Positions 15,344 through 23,786 of a stretch of 39,760 nt of DNA are shown piece by piece. A model generated the notes under the pieces. That model saw only the letters and a list, made by a program, of their open reading frames with translations. It was not told the origin of the DNA and ran no database searches. The DNA comes from JBGZFC01 sp964631255. GTDB lineage: Bacteria; Bacteroidota; Bacteroidia; Bacteroidales; Dysgonomonadaceae. Position 1 is the first letter of the stretch. The number at the start of each line of letters is the position of its first letter. The stretch is taken from the NCBI GenBank assembly GCA_964631255.1, contig CAZVWS010000016.1, positions 1 through 39,760 of the forward strand, read 5' to 3'. A program made the translations under genes and the position numbers.

Positions 15344-15368
15344 AACCAAGAGCCAAGACAGAAGACAA
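15344..15368. repeat. Phrase-like repeat at the edge of the assembly gap
   Basis: AGAACCAAGAGCCAAGACAG and the following GAAGACAA are built from words that are the reverse complement of those at about 13375-13394 (TTGTCTTGGTTCTTGAC). The repeat runs straight into the Ns, which may explain why the assembly stopped here. Confidence 0.5.
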
Positions 15369-15468
15369 NNNNNNNNNNNNNNNNNNNNNNNNNNNNNNNN
15401 NNNNNNNNNNNNNNNNNNNNNNNNNNNNNNNNNNNNNNNNNNNNNNNNNNNNNNNNNNNNNNNNNNNN
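15369..15468. other. Assembly gap of 100 Ns
   Basis: Exactly 100 Ns, a common placeholder size, so the true distance is unknown. It removes the end of the fecR-receptor spacer and the start codon and most of the signal peptide of the receptor gene. Confidence 0.99.
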
Positions 15469-18050
15469 TGATTTCGATTAGCTTACACGCCCAATCCAAA
15501 CAAATTTCCCTCACCGCCAAAAACGCACCCATCAAAACCGTGCTGGCAGAGATACAGCAAAAAAGCGGCTACCGCATTCTCTATAACGACGAAGTAGTTC
15601 CCGACTACCTCACAGTTTCGGTAAATGCAGAAAACACATCGGTAAAAGATGTGCTGAATATCATTCTAAAGAATACGGGGTTGACGTATATTATGCAGTC
15701 GGACGAACTCATCATCATCACCAAACAGCAATACGTGAGCGAACGAAACGAGATTTTCGGTACGGTAACTGACGAAAACGGCGCGCCCGTACCCTACGCC
15801 AACGTGGTGCTGCTGCAACCCGCCGATACCACCCGATTGGGTTACGGTGCCGTTACCGACGAGCAAGGTTATTACCGATTAGCAAATGTGAAACCGTCAA
15901 GCTATCGCTTGCGAGTATCGTTTATCGGATACAAAACGCAATACTCGGAGTTGGTAGTGGCACACGATAACCGCCAACCCATTGTGCAAAACTTCACGTT
16001 GCCCACCGACCAAACCGTGTTGCAGGAACTGGAGGTACAAGCCGAACGCCCCGCGCTGAAAGCCGAAAACGGAAAACTCATTTATCATTTGCCCTCATTG
16101 CTGAAAAACAAATCAGCGACCAACGCCTACGAAGCTCTCAAAGAAATTCCCGGCGTGATGGAGCAAGACGAACGCCTTACGCTCATCGGCACAAGCGGAA
16201 TGACGGTGCTGCTCAACGGCAAAAAAACATCGATGACTGTTGCCCAACTTACTACAATGCTCAAAACCATTCCGATTGACCGCGTGGAAGATGTGGAAAT
16301 TATGTACAGTGCGCCACCGCAATACAACATTCGCGGGGCGGCAATCAACGTGATGCTGCGGCAGCAGGGCGACGATGCCGAAAACGTGTGGCAAGGAGAA
16401 ATGGCGGGAGAATTTATGCAGAGAACGTATGCGAGAGGAGAAGGCAGAGCGAGCGTGCTTTATTTGGACAAGCGCACATCGGTAGATGCACTCTATTCTT
16501 ATCGCAACGGAAAAAATTATAGTAAAGAAGAACTTGCGGCAGAACATACACTCGGCCAAACAACACACAATATCAGCCAATTTAGCGAAGGGGCAAGCAA
16601 AAGTTATGCCCATAATGCCCGATTAGCTCTTCAACACACGTTTATCAATAAAGATGTCGGCAATATTTCATATACCGGAATGTTTGATGATACTTCGTCC
16701 AAACGTATCGCGATAACAAAAATTGCCGAAAAAATTATCAATACAAATTCTAATTTGTCCGGACCATCGTCCACCCACAATTTCAAAGCCGATTATTCTA
16801 CTCATTTTGGTTTGAATATTGGCGCGGATTACACTTTGTATAATGACATATCGGACTATTTTGTACAAAATGAGCAACAAACATCTTCTGCTCTTTCTCA
16901 AAAACTAACCTATCAATCCAAACAAAAAATTCATAGGACAATGTTTTATGCCAATCAGTCGCATCAACTGAAAAACAATTGGAGTATCAATTACGGTTTG
17001 AATTATTCGGGAGCAAACACGCGAAACCGTTCAGAAGCAAGTCAAAACGGCACGAGTTTTGACGAAGCTTCTTTCGATACACGGCAGCGTGAGCATATTT
17101 GGAATTTTTTCGCGGGATTTACCAAGTCGTTTTCCGAAAAACTATCCGTTCAAACATCGTTGGCGGCAGAATATTACAACGCCACCGAAACTTCCGAAGG
17201 CAAAACCATCCCGCTTTGGAATGATTTGGCTTGGTTTCCTACATTTAACACCAGCTACAATGCTTCACCCAACCATATTTTTCAATTTTCCGTATCGTCC
17301 GATAAAAGTTATCCTTCGTATTGGAGCCTTAGTCCAAACACATATTATGCAGGTTACTACAGTGTGATATTGGGAAATCCGCACTTGCGACCTCAACGCG
17401 ATTATGGCTTCGGGCTCACGTATATTTACAAACGAAAATACATTATTCGTCCCTATCTTAATTACATCCCCAATTATTTTACCCAATTACCCTTTCAATC
17501 GCGCGAGAAACTGCAACAAGAGTTTATCGAGCAAAACTTTACCTATCGGGGCAATATGGGCTTGCTAGGAATTGTGCCATTTAAAATTGGGAAACGTATC
17601 TCGTCTCGGTTCATTGCTAATGTAATGCTTTGGCGCGAAAAAGACGACGAGTTTTTTGATATCTCGTTCGACCGGAAAACCGTGATGGCAATTTTCAATA
17701 TGAATCACGACATCACAATTTCTGCAAATCCCGATATAAGAATGAATGTAACGGGGTACATTGCACCAGCAGGAGGTATTCAAGGCATTTACGATTTGGG
17801 CGCATCGGAAAATCTTTCTTCCGCTCTCACTTGGACGTTTGATAAAGACCGTGCCCGGCTCATCCTCAAAGCCGATGATATTTTCAATACCCGCACCCCT
17901 GTTGGCTCCATCGATTTTAAAGGGCAAAAAAGTACGCTGAAAGCTTTTCGAGACAACCGCACCCTTTCCCTCTCCTTCATCTATCGCTTTGGCGGCTACA
18001 AAGAGAAAGAACGCAAAGAAGTAGATACATCACGGTTTGGAACAAATTGA
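15469..18050 (+). CDS. STN-domain TonB-dependent-type outer membrane receptor (5' end in gap)
   Basis: About 859 residues are visible; the start lies in the Ns. Frame-reading from 15471 gives ISISLHAQSKQISLTAKNAP, the end of a signal peptide followed by an STN domain (to about residue 85) that would contact FecR. A carboxypeptidase-regulatory-like domain follows (GTVTDENGAPVPYANVVLLQ), then a plug-like region (ALKEIPGVMEQDERLTLIGT) and a long beta-barrel ending in LSFIYRFGGYKEKER. The barrel is of the Bacteroidetes outer-membrane-barrel type rather than SusC; no SusD gene follows. A GTG at 15540 is internal to the STN domain and is not the start. The ligand is unknown. It should signal through the adjacent FecR to the ECF sigma factor. 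Confidence 0.9.
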
Positions 18051-18056
18051 CGCACC

Positions 18057-18133
18057 GCATCTGACCGACGCACGGTCTGATGCATTGTTAAAAATTCTCT
18101 ATCATCCGTCAGACCGCCAATCGGTCGGGCGGG
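18057..18133. repeat. Paired palindromic (REP-like) hairpins
   Basis: Two hairpins share the core GACCG-N5-CGGTC. The first is GCATCTGACCG (18057-18067) with CGGTCTGATGC (18073-18083), one mismatch. The second is CCGTCAGACCG (18106-18116) with CGGTCGGGCGG (18122-18132), one mismatch and one wobble. They lie just after the receptor stop. The shared core suggests a dispersed repeat family rather than a terminator, since no T run follows. Confidence 0.5.
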
Positions 18134-18206
18134 GGTGAGGCAATACCTATAAAAAGTAACAGTTACTTCTAATTTGCCGGCTACATACTAAAAAAACTTA
18201 GAAATA

Positions 18207-18244
18207 AAAAAATCCGTTCGGTTATGATGCCAAACGGATTTTTT
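18207..18244. terminator. Bidirectional terminator between receptor and SOD genes
   Basis: AAAAAATCCGTT (18207-18218) pairs perfectly with AACGGATTTTTT (18233-18244) around a 14-base loop. T runs are present on both strands, so it can serve the plus-strand receptor gene and the minus-strand superoxide dismutase gene. Confidence 0.88.
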
Positions 18245-18276
18245 GTAATTAAAAAATTAAATTAGAAATAGTTCTT

Positions 18277-18975
18277 TTAGTATCTGCTACTTACCACATC
18301 CCAATCTATAATTTTCCACAACTCGTGAAGATGGTCTGCACGACGGTTTTGGTAATCAAGATAATAAGAGTGTTCCCATACATCGAATCCCAAAATTGGA
18401 GTCAATCCTTTCGTGATTGGGTTTCCGGCATTCGACTCTTTTTCGATAGAGAGTTTGCCGTTAGCGTCTTTTGCCAACCAAGCCCATCCCGAACCAAATA
18501 CGCCCATGGATGCTGCGTGAAAATCTTCTTTAAATTTGTCGAAAGAACCAAATTGTTCTTTAATCGCATCAGCCAATTTGCCTTTCGGCTCGCCACCACC
18601 ATCTTTTTTGAATGAAGTGAAATAGATATTGTGGTTCAGAACTTGCCCGGCATTGTTAAAAATGGCGCCATCGCTCTCTTTTACAACTGTTTCTAAATCG
18701 GCATTTTCAAACTTCGTGCCCACTACCAATTTGTTCAAATTGTCAACGTACGCTTGCAAGTGTTTGCCATAGTGAAGTTCTATTGTTTGCTTGCTGATAA
18801 CCGGCTCTAATGCATCGGTTGAATAGGGTAATGCTACTTTGTCAAATTTCATTTTTTCTGTGTTTTTTAAATTATTATTTTCTTTATTATTTGCGTTGCT
18901 GTTTTTGCATCCCCATGCGGATGCTACCAAAAGTATGGTAAACAAATAAGATAATATTGATTTCATTTTTCTCAT
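18277..18975 (-). CDS. Fe/Mn superoxide dismutase with predicted lipoprotein signal
   Basis: Converts superoxide to oxygen and peroxide. Metal ligands are H68, H115, D198 and H202 (DVWEHSYYLDYQN). Q111 in NNAGQVLNH is at the position typical of Fe-type or cambialistic enzymes. Unusually, the 232 residues begin with a hydrophobic signal (MRKMKSILSYLFTILLVASA) and a possible lipobox ending at C23, then an Asn/Lys-rich linker to about residue 41. The catalytic part from M42 is about 191 residues, the usual length of a cytosolic enzyme, so an internal start at 18852 could also make a cytosolic form. The predicted lipobox (AWGC) is imperfect. It is a single gene with its own terminator. Confidence 0.93.
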   Translation of the reverse strand: MRKMKSILSYLFTILLVASAWGCKNSNANNKENNNLKNTEKMKFDKVALPYSTDALEPVISKQTIELHYGKHLQAYVDNLNKLVVGTKFENADLETVVKESDGAIFNNAGQVLNHNIYFTSFKKDGGGEPKGKLADAIKEQFGSFDKFKEDFHAASMGVFGSGWAWLAKDANGKLSIEKESNAGNPITKGLTPILGFDVWEHSYYLDYQNRRADHLHELWKIIDWDVVSSRY

Positions 18976-19288
18976 TTTTTTTGTACTATTTATATAACGG
19001 ATTATAGTGGAAATTGTTCACCGTCTATTTATAATGATTCTGTATTGTTGTCTTATTGTGGCGAAATAGGGAGTGAAATGATGCTCGTTTTTATCCCTGT
19101 TGAAGCGGATAATGTGCAGATAGATGGCTGATTGCACCCGTAGTGATGGGATGCGAAAAATTGGAAAAGGATAAAAGGTCATAAAAAAAGAACTGTCTTC
19201 GGAAAAAGTTTTTTGGGCTTATTGCCGGACAGTTCTTCTGCGTTGTGTGTGAAGTATTAAAACCGCGACGAGGGGAAAAACTTATTTA
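18976..19288. other. Spacer between ftsH and the SOD gene
   Basis: These 313 bases hold the ftsH terminator (19183-19237) and, by position, the promoter of the superoxide dismutase gene. I could not find a good TAnnTTTG on the minus strand here. No gene is seen. Confidence 0.5.
19183..19237 (-). terminator. Terminator of ftsH
   Basis: AAGAACTGTC (19188-19197) pairs perfectly with GACAGTTCTT (19228-19237), with part of the interior (CGG/CCG) also able to pair. On the minus strand the stem runs straight into a run of seven to eight Ts. It lies about 50 bases past the ftsH stop. Confidence 0.85.
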
Positions 19289-21349
19289 TTAATCGGCGTC
19301 GTCGGCAGTTTTTATCTCGTTATCTATCACATTGCCCGACCCAATTGCTGTGTTTCCGTTTTTTTCTTCGGTCGGGGTAGTTGTATTTGCTTCTAAAATC
19401 TCTTGCGAGCGCGAAATCCATTTTCTTTTACCAAAAATCTGTTCCAAGTTTTCGGAATAGATAATCTCTTTTTCCAACAATATATTTGCCAAATCTTTGT
19501 GTCCTTCGGCATGTTCCGAGAGCAGTTGTTTGGCTCGCTCGTATTGCTCGGCAATCATCACTTTCACTTCGGCATCTATCAGTTTCGCTGTTTCGTCGCT
19601 ATATGGTTTTTGGAAAGTATAATCTTGCCCCGACGAGTCGTAATAGCTGATGTTTGGCAATTTGTTGCTCATGCCGAGGTACGAAATCATGCCATACGCC
19701 TGTTTGGTAACTCGCTCCAAATCATTCATTGCACCCGACGATATTTTACCCAAGAAAACCTCTTCCGCGGCACGTCCGCCCAGTAGGGCACACATCTCGT
19801 CCAGCATCTGCTCTTTGGTGGTTATTTGTCGCTCTTCGGGCAAGTACCAAGCTGCGCCAAGCGCTTTGCCCCGCGGCACGATGGTAACTTTCACCAGCGG
19901 GTTGGCGTGTTCCAAGAACCAGCTCAAAGTGGCGTGTCCCGCCTCGTGAATGGCTATTGTTTTTTTCTCTTCTTGCGTAATGATTTTGTTCTTTTTTTCC
20001 AGTCCGCCAATGATTCGGTCTATGGCACTGATGAAATCGTCTTTATCTACAAATTTCTTTTTCTTGCGTGCGGCAATGAGGGCGGCTTCGTTGCATACGT
20101 TGGCAATATCGGCACCGGAAAAGCCGGGGGTTTGTCGCGATAGAAATTCCACATCCACCGTCTCGTCTATTTTTATCGGTCGCAGATGCACTTTAAAAAT
20201 CTCTTTTCTGTCGTTCAGGTCGGGCAGTTCTACATATATTTGTCTGTCAAAACGTCCGGCACGCAATAGTGCTTTGTCCAAAATATCTACCCGGTTGGTA
20301 GCTGCCAATATGATTACTCCACTGTTGGAGCCAAATCCATCCATTTCGGTGAGAAGCTGATTGAGCGTGTTTTCGCGTTCGTCGTTCGACCCGAAATTGG
20401 CATTTTTGCCGCGAGCTCTACCCACGGCATCTATCTCATCTATAAATACGATGCACGGAGCTTTTTCTTTTGCCTGGCGAAACAAATCGCGAACGCGAGA
20501 TGCTCCCACACCAACAAACATCTCCACAAAGTCTGAACCGGAGATAGAGAAAAACGGCACGTTGGCTTCGCCGGCAACTGCTTTTGCCAGCAGGGTTTTT
20601 CCCGTTCCGGGAGGTCCCACGAGCAAAGCTCCTTTGGGTATTTTTCCTCCCAAGTTGGTATAATTGTTCGGATGTTTCAAAAATTCTACTATCTCTTGCA
20701 CCTCTTCTTTGGCTTCGGAAAGTCCTGCTACGTCGTTGAAATTTACTTTTGTTCCCGACTCTTTGTCAAATAGTTGCGCCTTGGATTTGCCGACACTAAA
20801 AATGCCGCCTCCGCCTCCCATGCCTCCGCCTTGCATGCGTCGCATCATCCAAACCCAGAAAATAATAATGAGAAGGATGGGCGAAAAGGAGAGTAAAATG
20901 CCCCACAACTCGGACGTGGTATCAAATTTGACTTCGATATCGTAACCTTTTTCCAATTTCACGTTGTCTAAAAAATCGGAAGCTCCTTGTGTGGATGGGA
21001 TTTTTACGGTAATAAACGGGTTGGTCGAGAACTTGGCAGCATCTTCTTTGAACACGTGATTTACCGATTCGGCACGTACTTTTGCCTCCGATATTTCTTT
21101 GTTGCTGAAGATGGTGATGCTCTCTATTCTATTGTCGGACACGTATTGTTGAAAATCGGACCACGTTACCTCTTTGATGGTTTTGTTTTGCCCGAAAAAG
21201 AACATCCCGATGAGTGCCATGGATATGATGGCATAAACCCAATAGGGATTAAATTGTGGGTTTGAGCCACCACCTAAGCCGGGGCGCATGGGTTTTGGCT
21301 TTTGCTTGCCGTTGTTATTCTTGTTGTTAATCTGATTCTTATTGCTCAT
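19289..21349 (-). CDS. ftsH: ATP-dependent zinc metalloprotease FtsH
   Basis: Membrane-anchored AAA+ protease that degrades membrane and regulatory proteins. In 686 residues: a low-complexity Asn/Lys/Pro start, membrane span 1 (about 36-53), a periplasmic domain, membrane span 2 (about 148-169), Walker A GPPGTGKT (245-252), Walker B (IVFIDEID, 300-307), the second region of homology (ATNRVDILDKALLRAGRFDR) and the zinc site H468-E-A-G-H472. A Gly/Met-rich stretch (about 173-182) follows span 2. The polar N-terminal extension before span 1 is common in the phylum. It is followed upstream in the same direction by rsfS, 177 bases away. Confidence 0.98.
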   Translation of the reverse strand: MSNKNQINNKNNNGKQKPKPMRPGLGGGSNPQFNPYWVYAIISMALIGMFFFGQNKTIKEVTWSDFQQYVSDNRIESITIFSNKEISEAKVRAESVNHVFKEDAAKFSTNPFITVKIPSTQGASDFLDNVKLEKGYDIEVKFDTTSELWGILLSFSPILLIIIFWVWMMRRMQGGGMGGGGGIFSVGKSKAQLFDKESGTKVNFNDVAGLSEAKEEVQEIVEFLKHPNNYTNLGGKIPKGALLVGPPGTGKTLLAKAVAGEANVPFFSISGSDFVEMFVGVGASRVRDLFRQAKEKAPCIVFIDEIDAVGRARGKNANFGSNDERENTLNQLLTEMDGFGSNSGVIILAATNRVDILDKALLRAGRFDRQIYVELPDLNDRKEIFKVHLRPIKIDETVDVEFLSRQTPGFSGADIANVCNEAALIAARKKKKFVDKDDFISAIDRIIGGLEKKNKIITQEEKKTIAIHEAGHATLSWFLEHANPLVKVTIVPRGKALGAAWYLPEERQITTKEQMLDEMCALLGGRAAEEVFLGKISSGAMNDLERVTKQAYGMISYLGMSNKLPNISYYDSSGQDYTFQKPYSDETAKLIDAEVKVMIAEQYERAKQLLSEHAEGHKDLANILLEKEIIYSENLEQIFGKRKWISRSQEILEANTTTPTEEKNGNTAIGSGNVIDNEIKTADDAD

Positions 21350-21526
21350 TTACAATGTTGTGCTATAATTGATTTGTTTAAAAAAAATATGATTCATATA
21401 AAAAATGACACTTCGTTCGATTTCACTTTTCCTATATTTATTCAAAAAAAGGAGTAGCAAAACCGATAATTTGCAGTAATGGTTTCGTGTTCAATTACTA
21501 CTAAACAAATTTCAGAGAAATAAGTT

Positions 21527-21886
21527 TTAATCTAAATTTGGAACTTTTTCTACCGGGGCATCTTCCCAGAGGTTGTCGATGTTGTAGAAGCTCCTTAAAT
21601 CGGGTACAAAAATGTGTACAATGGCGTTGCCATAATCAATTCCAATCCATTCCGATTTTTGTTTGCCTTGCACCCGAATGGGGCTTCCCAGGTTGTTTTT
21701 TTTCACAAATTCTTCGATAGATTCTGCTACTGCAGATACTTGTGTGGGTGTGTTGCCTTCGCAAATAACAAAATAGTCGCAAACTGCTCCGGCAATTTTT
21801 TTTAGTGAAATAATAGTAATGTTTTTACCTTTTTTCTCTTGAATACCTTCGATGATAGATTTTAATAGTTCGTTTTTTTCTTTCAT
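21527..21886 (-). CDS. rsfS: Ribosome silencing factor RsfS (DUF143 family)
   Basis: Binds L14 and blocks subunit joining under starvation. The 119 residues have the family pattern: ISLKKIAGAVCDYFVICEGN (about 26-45), TQVSAVAESIEEFVKKN, WIGIDYGNAIVHIFVPDLRS (about 80-99) and a C-terminal FYNIDNLWEDAP. It lies next to ftsH in the same direction, an arrangement I recall from other Bacteroidetes. A clear minus-7 element lies 26 bases upstream. Confidence 0.95.
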   Translation of the reverse strand: MKEKNELLKSIIEGIQEKKGKNITIISLKKIAGAVCDYFVICEGNTPTQVSAVAESIEEFVKKNNLGSPIRVQGKQKSEWIGIDYGNAIVHIFVPDLRSFYNIDNLWEDAPVEKVPNLD

Positions 21887-21911
21887 TCCTTGTTTTTAAT
21901 GAATTAGACTA

Positions 21912-21919
21912 CAAAGATA
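21912..21919 (-). promoter_or_regulatory. Minus-7 element of the rsfS-ftsH unit
   Basis: On the minus strand this reads TATCTTTG, a match to TAnnTTTG, 26 bases before the rsfS start. A TTTG at 21930-21933 (minus strand) is closer than the usual spacing, so the minus-33 element is uncertain. Confidence 0.6.
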
Positions 21920-21967
21920 GTCGTTTTTGCAAATATTTTTATCATTTTGAGCTAAAACAGAATTCAT

Positions 21968-22990
21968 TCAGAGAAAACCTGCCGGAAATTGCATGGTAGC
22001 ACAGTGCAGCGAGCCGTGTTGTTTGATGAGCGAACTGCAATCGATGCCCACTATTTCGTGTTGTGGAAATACTTTTTGCAGCACCTCTTTTGCCAACTTG
22101 TCTGTTTCTGTGTTGTAAAACGGAAGTAGCACAGCTTGGTTGATGATGAGAAAATTGGCGTAAGTGGCGGGCAATCTGTATCCGTCTTCGTACACCGCTT
22201 CTGCCATGGGCAGTGCAACCAAATTGTATACTTTGTTTTCGGGCGTGGTAAAAGTACGAAGCTGTTGTTCCATTTGCCGTAGTTGGGGATAGTGCTCGTC
22301 ATTTTCGTCGGTGCATTGCACGTAGGCAATGGTGTTTTCGTTGCAGAAACGTGCCAATGTGTCAATGTGGTTGTCGGTGTCGTCCCCGGCAAGATAGCCA
22401 TAATCGAGAAACAAAACCCGGTTGGCTCCCAATGTTTTTTTTAAATAGTTTTCAACATCATCGCGAGTCATGGGTTGGTTTCTGTTGGGGGCGGTCAGGC
22501 AATCGGTTGTGGTGAGTATTGTGCCCTTTCCATCCGATTCTATAGAACCGCCTTCCAAAATGAAATCCAACCGGTTGCGATAGGCAACTTCGGGTTTGAA
22601 AACCTTTTCGTCGAAAATGTTTTTGGTAATTTGGTTGTCGTAATTGGCTGCAAACTTCAGACCCCAAGCATTGTAGCCAAAATCAACGAGGGTAGGGGTG
22701 TCTCCATCAAAAATGGATATAGCACCGTGGTCTCTTGCCCAGGTGTCGTTGCTTTTTTGCTCGGTAACGAGCAGATTATTTTGCTCCTGCTCCGTGAAAT
22801 ATCCTTTTATCGACGAGGCGTTTTCGCAAACGACCAACAGCTTTTCGCGTTTCAATATCTCTTTGGCTATGGCAATGTAGCAAGCGGTTACCTCATCCAG
22901 TATGTCCGCCCAATCTGTATTGGCGTGTGGCCAAGTCAATTGTACTCCGCTTTGCGGATGCCATTCTGCCGGAAAAAATAGTTTAGACAT
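21968..22990 (-). CDS. Agmatine deiminase family protein
   Basis: Probably hydrolyses agmatine to N-carbamoylputrescine and ammonia in polyamine synthesis. The start at 22990 (MSKLFFPAEWHPQSGVQLTW) fits the family; a longer frame to 23026 would run into lpxA. The 340 residues show TWPHANTDW, WARDHGAI (about 96-103), LEGGSIESDG, the catalytic-histidine region GDDTDNHIDTLARF and the catalytic cysteine C330 in HGSLHCATMQFP. The related P. gingivalis peptidylarginine deiminase is exported, and no signal peptide is seen here. It begins 4 bases after the lpxA stop, so it is probably translated with the lipid A genes. Confidence 0.9.
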   Translation of the reverse strand: MSKLFFPAEWHPQSGVQLTWPHANTDWADILDEVTACYIAIAKEILKREKLLVVCENASSIKGYFTEQEQNNLLVTEQKSNDTWARDHGAISIFDGDTPTLVDFGYNAWGLKFAANYDNQITKNIFDEKVFKPEVAYRNRLDFILEGGSIESDGKGTILTTTDCLTAPNRNQPMTRDDVENYLKKTLGANRVLFLDYGYLAGDDTDNHIDTLARFCNENTIAYVQCTDENDEHYPQLRQMEQQLRTFTTPENKVYNLVALPMAEAVYEDGYRLPATYANFLIINQAVLLPFYNTETDKLAKEVLQKVFPQHEIVGIDCSSLIKQHGSLHCATMQFPAGFL

Positions 22991-22994
22991 GGTT

Positions 22995-23783
22995 TTATCC
23001 TTCCATGTTTCCGCGAACGATGCCACGGGTAGAGTTTTTTACAAACGTGAGAATATGCTCTTTTTCTTTGGAGTCGGGCAATTCGTTTTCTATTTTTTCT
23101 ACTGCTTGAGAGATGTTGAGCCCCGACAGATACAGATATCGATAAATCTCCTGGATATTATTCAGTTGTTCGCCCGAAAATCCTCTGCGACGAAGTCCCA
23201 CGATATTTAATCCGGCATACGAAATCGGTTCGCGACCAACCAACACATAGGGTGGTATATCTTTGGGGATTTTTGAACCGCCTTGTATCATGGTGTGCGC
23301 TCCAATTTTTGTGAATTGGTGTACCAATGCTCCGCCGCTCAAAATGGCGTAATCGTCAATCTCTACCTCGCCTGCCAGTTGGGTGGAATTGCCAAGAATG
23401 ATGTTGTCGTTGAGAACACAATCGTGCGCCACGTGGCTGTAAGCCATTATCAGGCAGTTGTTTCCAACTTTGGTAAATCCTCTGGATGCAGTTCCTCTGT
23501 TCACGGTAGCGCATTCGCGAATGACCGTGTTGTTGCCTATGGTGGCAATTGTTTCCTCTCCCTTAAACTTCAAGTCTTGCGGTATGCCTGCAATGACTGC
23601 ATTGGGGAAAATACTGCATTTTTTTCCGATTCTTGCTCCGTATAGTATGGTTGCATGTGTCATTATGCGTGAGCCATCGCCTATTTCTACGTTACTGTCA
23701 ACGTATGCAAATGGTTCGATAATAACGTCTTTCCCTATTTTTGCTTCGGGATGTACAAACGCTAAGGCTGATATAGAGTTCAT
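22995..23783 (-). CDS. lpxA: UDP-N-acetylglucosamine acyltransferase LpxA
   Basis: First enzyme of lipid A synthesis, transferring a hydroxyacyl chain from ACP to UDP-GlcNAc in the cytosol. The 262 residues have the left-handed beta-helix hexapeptide repeats (about 10-180) and the catalytic H120 in SHVAHDC, equivalent to H125 of E. coli. A helical C-terminal domain follows (GLRRRGFSGEQLNNIQEIYR). It starts 3 bases after the lpxC-fabZ stop, a tight operon. Confidence 0.98.
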   Translation of the reverse strand: MNSISALAFVHPEAKIGKDVIIEPFAYVDSNVEIGDGSRIMTHATILYGARIGKKCSIFPNAVIAGIPQDLKFKGEETIATIGNNTVIRECATVNRGTASRGFTKVGNNCLIMAYSHVAHDCVLNDNIILGNSTQLAGEVEIDDYAILSGGALVHQFTKIGAHTMIQGGSKIPKDIPPYVLVGREPISYAGLNIVGLRRRGFSGEQLNNIQEIYRYLYLSGLNISQAVEKIENELPDSKEKEHILTFVKNSTRGIVRGNMEG

Positions 23784-23786
23784 GTG

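Noticed and set aside
15540..18050. SusC-type nutrient receptor with SusD partner
   Set aside because: The barrel part lacks a recognisable SusC-type ending and no SusD-like lipoprotein gene follows; an STN-type receptor under FecR control fits better.
21968..22990. Secreted peptidylarginine deiminase
   Set aside because: The family includes the P. gingivalis enzyme, but here there is no signal peptide and the 340-residue length and motifs fit agmatine deiminase.
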